A DNA stretch of 8,386 bases from JABCPE02 sp963509715 (GTDB lineage Bacteria > Bacteroidota > Bacteroidia > Flavobacteriales > Weeksellaceae): the NCBI GenBank assembly GCA_963509715.1, contig CAUPCB010000047.1, positions 1 to 8,386 on the forward strand, read 5' to 3'. The notes under the pieces are model-generated. The model was given only the letters and a program-made list of their open reading frames with translations, was not told the origin of the DNA and ran no database searches. Positions 6,068 through 8,386 of the stretch are shown piece by piece (positions within the stretch are counted from its first letter, which is position 1; every line of letters begins with the position of its first letter). The position numbers were made by a program, and so were the translations under genes.

Positions 6068-7774
6068 TTAGGAGTTAAACTGAATATCTTTGATGTAAAG
6101 TATGTGGCTGGTCTGGCCTTTCCAGTGGTTTTCTTCGATGGAAAAAACCATATCAAAATTTTTCTTTTGTAAATCTTCATAGTAGTTGCCAAGCTTAAAA
6201 CCAGTACATTCTATATTCCCATTTTCCGAGGGAAGATAGAATTTTAGGTGGCTTTTGTCTTTGCCGATTAGCTGGACAAATTTAGGATTTGAAATATTTT
6301 TTAGAACGAAAACAAGTCGCATATTTTGCGGGCCGAATGGAGCTAATTTTTGATGAAAATTGAAAAATTTTTCATTGAGCTGACTGAGTTTTATTTCAGA
6401 ATCTATCTCTATTATCGGTGTTTTCTGGTGTTCTTGGATTTGCTCCGATACCACTTTTTCAAATAAAGTTTTAAACTCTTCAAAGTTTTCTTTCTTTAAA
6501 GTGAGTCCAGCTGCAGCCTGATGTCCTCCGAATTTTTCTAAAAGGTGGCTACATTTTTCCAAAGCTTTATAAAGGTCAAAGTCCGACACAGAGCGGGCAG
6601 AGGCTACCATTTCTCCCTCGCCACCATCTGTGAAAACTAGGGTAGGTTTGTAGTATAAATCCGTAATTCGTGATGCAGTGATGCCCACGATTCCTTTGTT
6701 CCAGTTTGGGTTATAAACGATGATAGAGGATTTCTTATCTTGCTCTGTATCACTTATTTGTTGTACAGCTTCGGTAGTGGTCTGGCTGTCCATTTCTCTC
6801 CGCTGGTTGTTCAGTTCACAGATTTCTTTTACGATTTTTTCAGCTTCGTTTTCATCATTGGAAATCATGAGTTTTACGGCGTTTTTTCCGTGAGAAATTC
6901 TACCTGCGGCGTTTATTTTTGGCCCAATTTCAAAGACAATATTAGAAATCGTAAAGTTTTTTCGGCGTTCTTCTGGGATTAAAAATTTTAATCCCATTTT
7001 TTGTGTATTGTGGAGTTTTTTTAGACCTAATTTCGCTAAAGTTCTATTTTCACCCGTGATAGGGACAATATCCGAAGCGATGCTGATAGCCAGTAAATCA
7101 GTCAGGTCATAAATTTTTTCGGATGGAATTTTGTAGATGAAATTTAGAGCTTGGCAGAGTTTGAACCCGACTCCACAGCCACTCAGTTCCTTGTATGGAT
7201 AGAGACAGTCTTTTTGTTTTGGGTCTAAAACGGCCGTTGCCTTTGGGATTTCATCGCTTGGGAGGTGGTGGTCGCAGATGATAAAATCTATCCCGAGCGA
7301 ACTGGCGTAATCGATTTCTTTTATCGATTTGATGCCGCAGTCTAAAGCAATGACAAGCGAAATTCCATTTTCTTTAGCAAAATCTATCCCTTGAAAAGAA
7401 ATTCCATATCCCTCTGTGTAGCGGTCTGGAATGTAGAAATCCAGATATTTTTCATCATAAATCTCCGCTAAATACCGATACATCAGCGAAACCGAAGTGG
7501 TGCCATCTACATCATAGTCGCCATAGATTAGGATTTTCTCACCGTTTTCCACAGCAGTGGCTATCCGTTCTACAGCTTTGTCCATGTTTTTCATCAAGAA
7601 AGGATCATGAATGTCTTCTTCTTTTAGCCTGAAAAATATTTTGATTTTTTCTAAATCAGTCAGATTTCTCAGGGCAAGAATTAGAGCTTCTAAATCCTCG
7701 CAGTTGAGTTCAGATTTTAGCTGATGTAGAATGCTTTCGCTTGGTTTATCTTTAAAAATCCACTTTGGTTTCAT
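6068..7774 (-). CDS. recJ: Single-stranded-DNA-specific 5'-3' exonuclease RecJ
   Basis: RecJ degrades single-stranded DNA 5' to 3' in recombination, mismatch and base-excision repair. With the start at 7774 the protein has 568 residues, normal for the family. The DHH catalytic motifs are all present: GDYDVDGTT (85-93), LDCG (144-147), CDHH (167-170), SIASD (232-236) and the GPKINAAGRI segment (284-293). The DHHA1 domain carries GGHQAAAG (416-423). A C-terminal OB-like part with LAPFGPQN (477-484) follows. The frame is open for 27 more codons upstream (to 7855), but those residues are unlike RecJ, the extension would begin inside the terminator hairpin of the preceding gene, and the promoter -7 element lies at 7781-7788. 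The MKPKWIFKDKP start fits RecJ N-termini. It is the first gene of the recJ-nadD unit. Confidence 0.97.
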   Translation of the reverse strand: MKPKWIFKDKPSESILHQLKSELNCEDLEALILALRNLTDLEKIKIFFRLKEEDIHDPFLMKNMDKAVERIATAVENGEKILIYGDYDVDGTTSVSLMYRYLAEIYDEKYLDFYIPDRYTEGYGISFQGIDFAKENGISLVIALDCGIKSIKEIDYASSLGIDFIICDHHLPSDEIPKATAVLDPKQKDCLYPYKELSGCGVGFKLCQALNFIYKIPSEKIYDLTDLLAISIASDIVPITGENRTLAKLGLKKLHNTQKMGLKFLIPEERRKNFTISNIVFEIGPKINAAGRISHGKNAVKLMISNDENEAEKIVKEICELNNQRREMDSQTTTEAVQQISDTEQDKKSSIIVYNPNWNKGIVGITASRITDLYYKPTLVFTDGGEGEMVASARSVSDFDLYKALEKCSHLLEKFGGHQAAAGLTLKKENFEEFKTLFEKVVSEQIQEHQKTPIIEIDSEIKLSQLNEKFFNFHQKLAPFGPQNMRLVFVLKNISNPKFVQLIGKDKSHLKFYLPSENGNIECTGFKLGNYYEDLQKKNFDMVFSIEENHWKGQTSHILYIKDIQFNS

Positions 7775-7780
7775 GGAGGA

Positions 7781-7812
7781 CAAAGTTAAGGTTTCGTAGT
7801 AAAAATAGCAAT
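7781..7812 (-). promoter_or_regulatory. Bacteroidota-type promoter for recJ-nadD
   Basis: The minus strand has an exact TAnnTTTG match, TAACTTTG (7781-7788), and an ATTG/TTG -33-like element (7809-7812) 20 bases upstream. Only six bases separate the -7 element from the ATG at 7774, so transcription should begin at or next to the start codon and the mRNA would be leaderless or nearly so. Confidence 0.6.
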
Positions 7813-7824
7813 GAATATAGTAAT

Positions 7825-7855
7825 AAAAAATTGCCAGAGTCTTTGACTCTGGCAA
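7825..7855 (-). terminator. Strong intrinsic terminator after the surface-protein gene
   Basis: A perfect inverted repeat with 11-bp arms (TTGCCAGAGTC and its complement, 7831-7841 and 7845-7855) encloses a 3-base loop. On the minus strand it is followed at once by six Ts (7825-7830) and more T-rich sequence. It lies 25 bases after the stop of the preceding gene and separates it from recJ. On the plus strand no equivalent T-tract follows, so it acts mainly on minus-strand transcripts. Confidence 0.9.
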
Positions 7856-7861
7856 TATAAT

Positions 7862-7880
7862 ATATAATTGTAAATTATAT
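7862..7880. repeat. AT-only inverted repeat at the stop codon of the surface-protein gene
   Basis: A perfect inverted repeat with 8-bp A/T-only arms (ATATAATT / AATTATAT) and a 3-base loop touches the stop codon and lies 6 bases before the strong terminator hairpin on the minus strand. It may stabilise the mRNA end or aid termination, but such AT-only palindromes can arise by chance. Confidence 0.4.
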
Positions 7881-8386
7881 TATTGAATAGGCATACCATA
7901 TATAGCACCTTCTCCCCATGATGTTCCTCCATAGCTATGTAATTGATCACCTGCTGCACAACCATATGCACTTACAGATCCTGCCATATAGTAGTAAGTT
8001 TTAATATTAGGATTATTACTATTGTCCAAGATTATTGATCCTTGGAGTATAGCAAATGGCGCCCCTTGTGGTAATAGTCCACTTATTAAAGTTTTTCCAT
8101 TCGCTCCATGTGGTGTTTGGCTTGCAGGGTTATCAGTAAACATTGTTCTTAACCAAAAATGACAAGTGCTTCGCTTACCATACATAGCCATTAAGGCACT
8201 TACTGTTACTAGATATTTAGTATTAGCAGGAACATCAATATAAGAACCTGTGTAAAGATAATTACCTGTATTAGCAGGGATATGTCTTCCAGGATTTCCT
8301 AAGTGTCCTTGTGCCATGGCAATAGCAGGGACTTTCCAAGTTCCTACACCATTAGCATCACTGGTAAGTACTTTTCCTGCCCCTTG
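7880..8386 (-). CDS. C-terminal part of a probable surface/fibre-like protein, 5' end outside the window
   Basis: The frame runs open from the right edge to a stop at 7880, giving 168 visible residues; an internal ATG at 8317 is not a credible start because coding-type sequence continues upstream of it. The first visible residues, QGAGKVLTSDANGVGTWK, match the 'GAGKVLTSDANGNGTW' motif common near the junction to C-terminal domains in large flavobacterial surface proteins; this is family knowledge from memory. The rest is rich in Gly, Ser, Tyr, Asn and Ala with alternating short hydrophobic stretches (YLYTGSYIDVPANTKYLVTVSALMAM, PFAILQGSIILD, TYYYMAGSVSAYG), suggesting a beta-sandwich such as a C1q/TNF-like or tail-fibre-like trimer domain. 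It ends GAIYGMPIQ, with no recognisable type IX secretion C-terminal signal. Function is unknown; surface display or adhesion is inferred. Confidence 0.75.
   Translation of the reverse strand, partial: QGAGKVLTSDANGVGTWKVPAIAMAQGHLGNPGRHIPANTGNYLYTGSYIDVPANTKYLVTVSALMAMYGKRSTCHFWLRTMFTDNPASQTPHGANGKTLISGLLPQGAPFAILQGSIILDNSNNPNIKTYYYMAGSVSAYGCAAGDQLHSYGGTSWGEGAIYGMPIQ

Noticed and set aside
5057..6982. Plus-strand frames 5057-5272 and 6740-6982
   Set aside because: They are antisense to the A-type carrier and recJ and show no protein-family character.
7775..7971. 27-codon upstream extension of recJ and the overlapping 61-codon frame 7786-7971
   Set aside because: Both use codons within the promoter and terminator hairpin; the residues do not resemble any domain.
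8315..8317. ATG at 8317 as the start of the surface-protein gene
   Set aside because: The frame stays open to the window edge and encodes the recognisable GAGKVLTSDANG motif upstream, so the gene is truncated by the window.
1..8386. CRISPR arrays, tRNA or rRNA genes, insertion sequences, integrase and attachment sites
   Set aside because: No regularly spaced repeats, RNA-gene features, transposase or integrase motifs, or paired terminal repeats were seen.

Overview
The window is an AT-rich stretch from a member of the Bacteroidota, most likely class Flavobacteriia. A Chryseobacterium/Elizabethkingia-type (Weeksellaceae) genome is plausible, but the genus cannot be fixed from the sequence alone. 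The evidence is the protein families, the lack of Shine-Dalgarno sequences before most starts, and two exact matches to the Bacteroidota -7 promoter element TAnnTTTG. Every gene I can support lies on the minus strand, so the window reads biologically from right to left. No stretch longer than about 120 bases lacks a gene.

Right end (7880-8386): the 3' part of a gene for a probable surface or fibre-like protein, closed by a strong intrinsic terminator (about 7825-7855). Next comes a two-gene housekeeping unit, recJ (single-strand-specific 5'-3' exonuclease) and nadD (nicotinate mononucleotide adenylyltransferase), only 9 bases apart. recJ has its own promoter, placed so close to the start codon that the mRNA would be nearly leaderless. 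After a 118-base gap holding a second promoter, the Fe-S assembly genes follow: an A-type scaffold/carrier (SufA/IscA/HesB family), then sufB.

Left 3.4 kb: sufB is not followed by sufC, its usual partner. It is followed by five tightly packed small genes (3405 down to the left edge), with gaps of 43, -11 (or +10), 46 and 19 bases. The first and last encode SMI1/KNR4 (SUKH) superfamily proteins. The three between are an all-helical protein, a DUF6678-like protein and an acidic protein I do not recognise. SUKH proteins are known mainly as immunity proteins against polymorphic contact-dependent toxins, and mixed strings of unrelated small genes like this are typical of immunity arrays. I therefore read the block as an immunity-gene array inserted behind sufB. 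No toxin, secretion or transposase gene is visible here, and no Bacteroidota promoter was seen inside the block, so its transcription may depend on the suf promoter or on weak signals.

The most interesting points are the position of the array inside the suf locus, the near-identical 5' ends of two otherwise unrelated array genes, and the three uncharacterised proteins between the SUKH genes.
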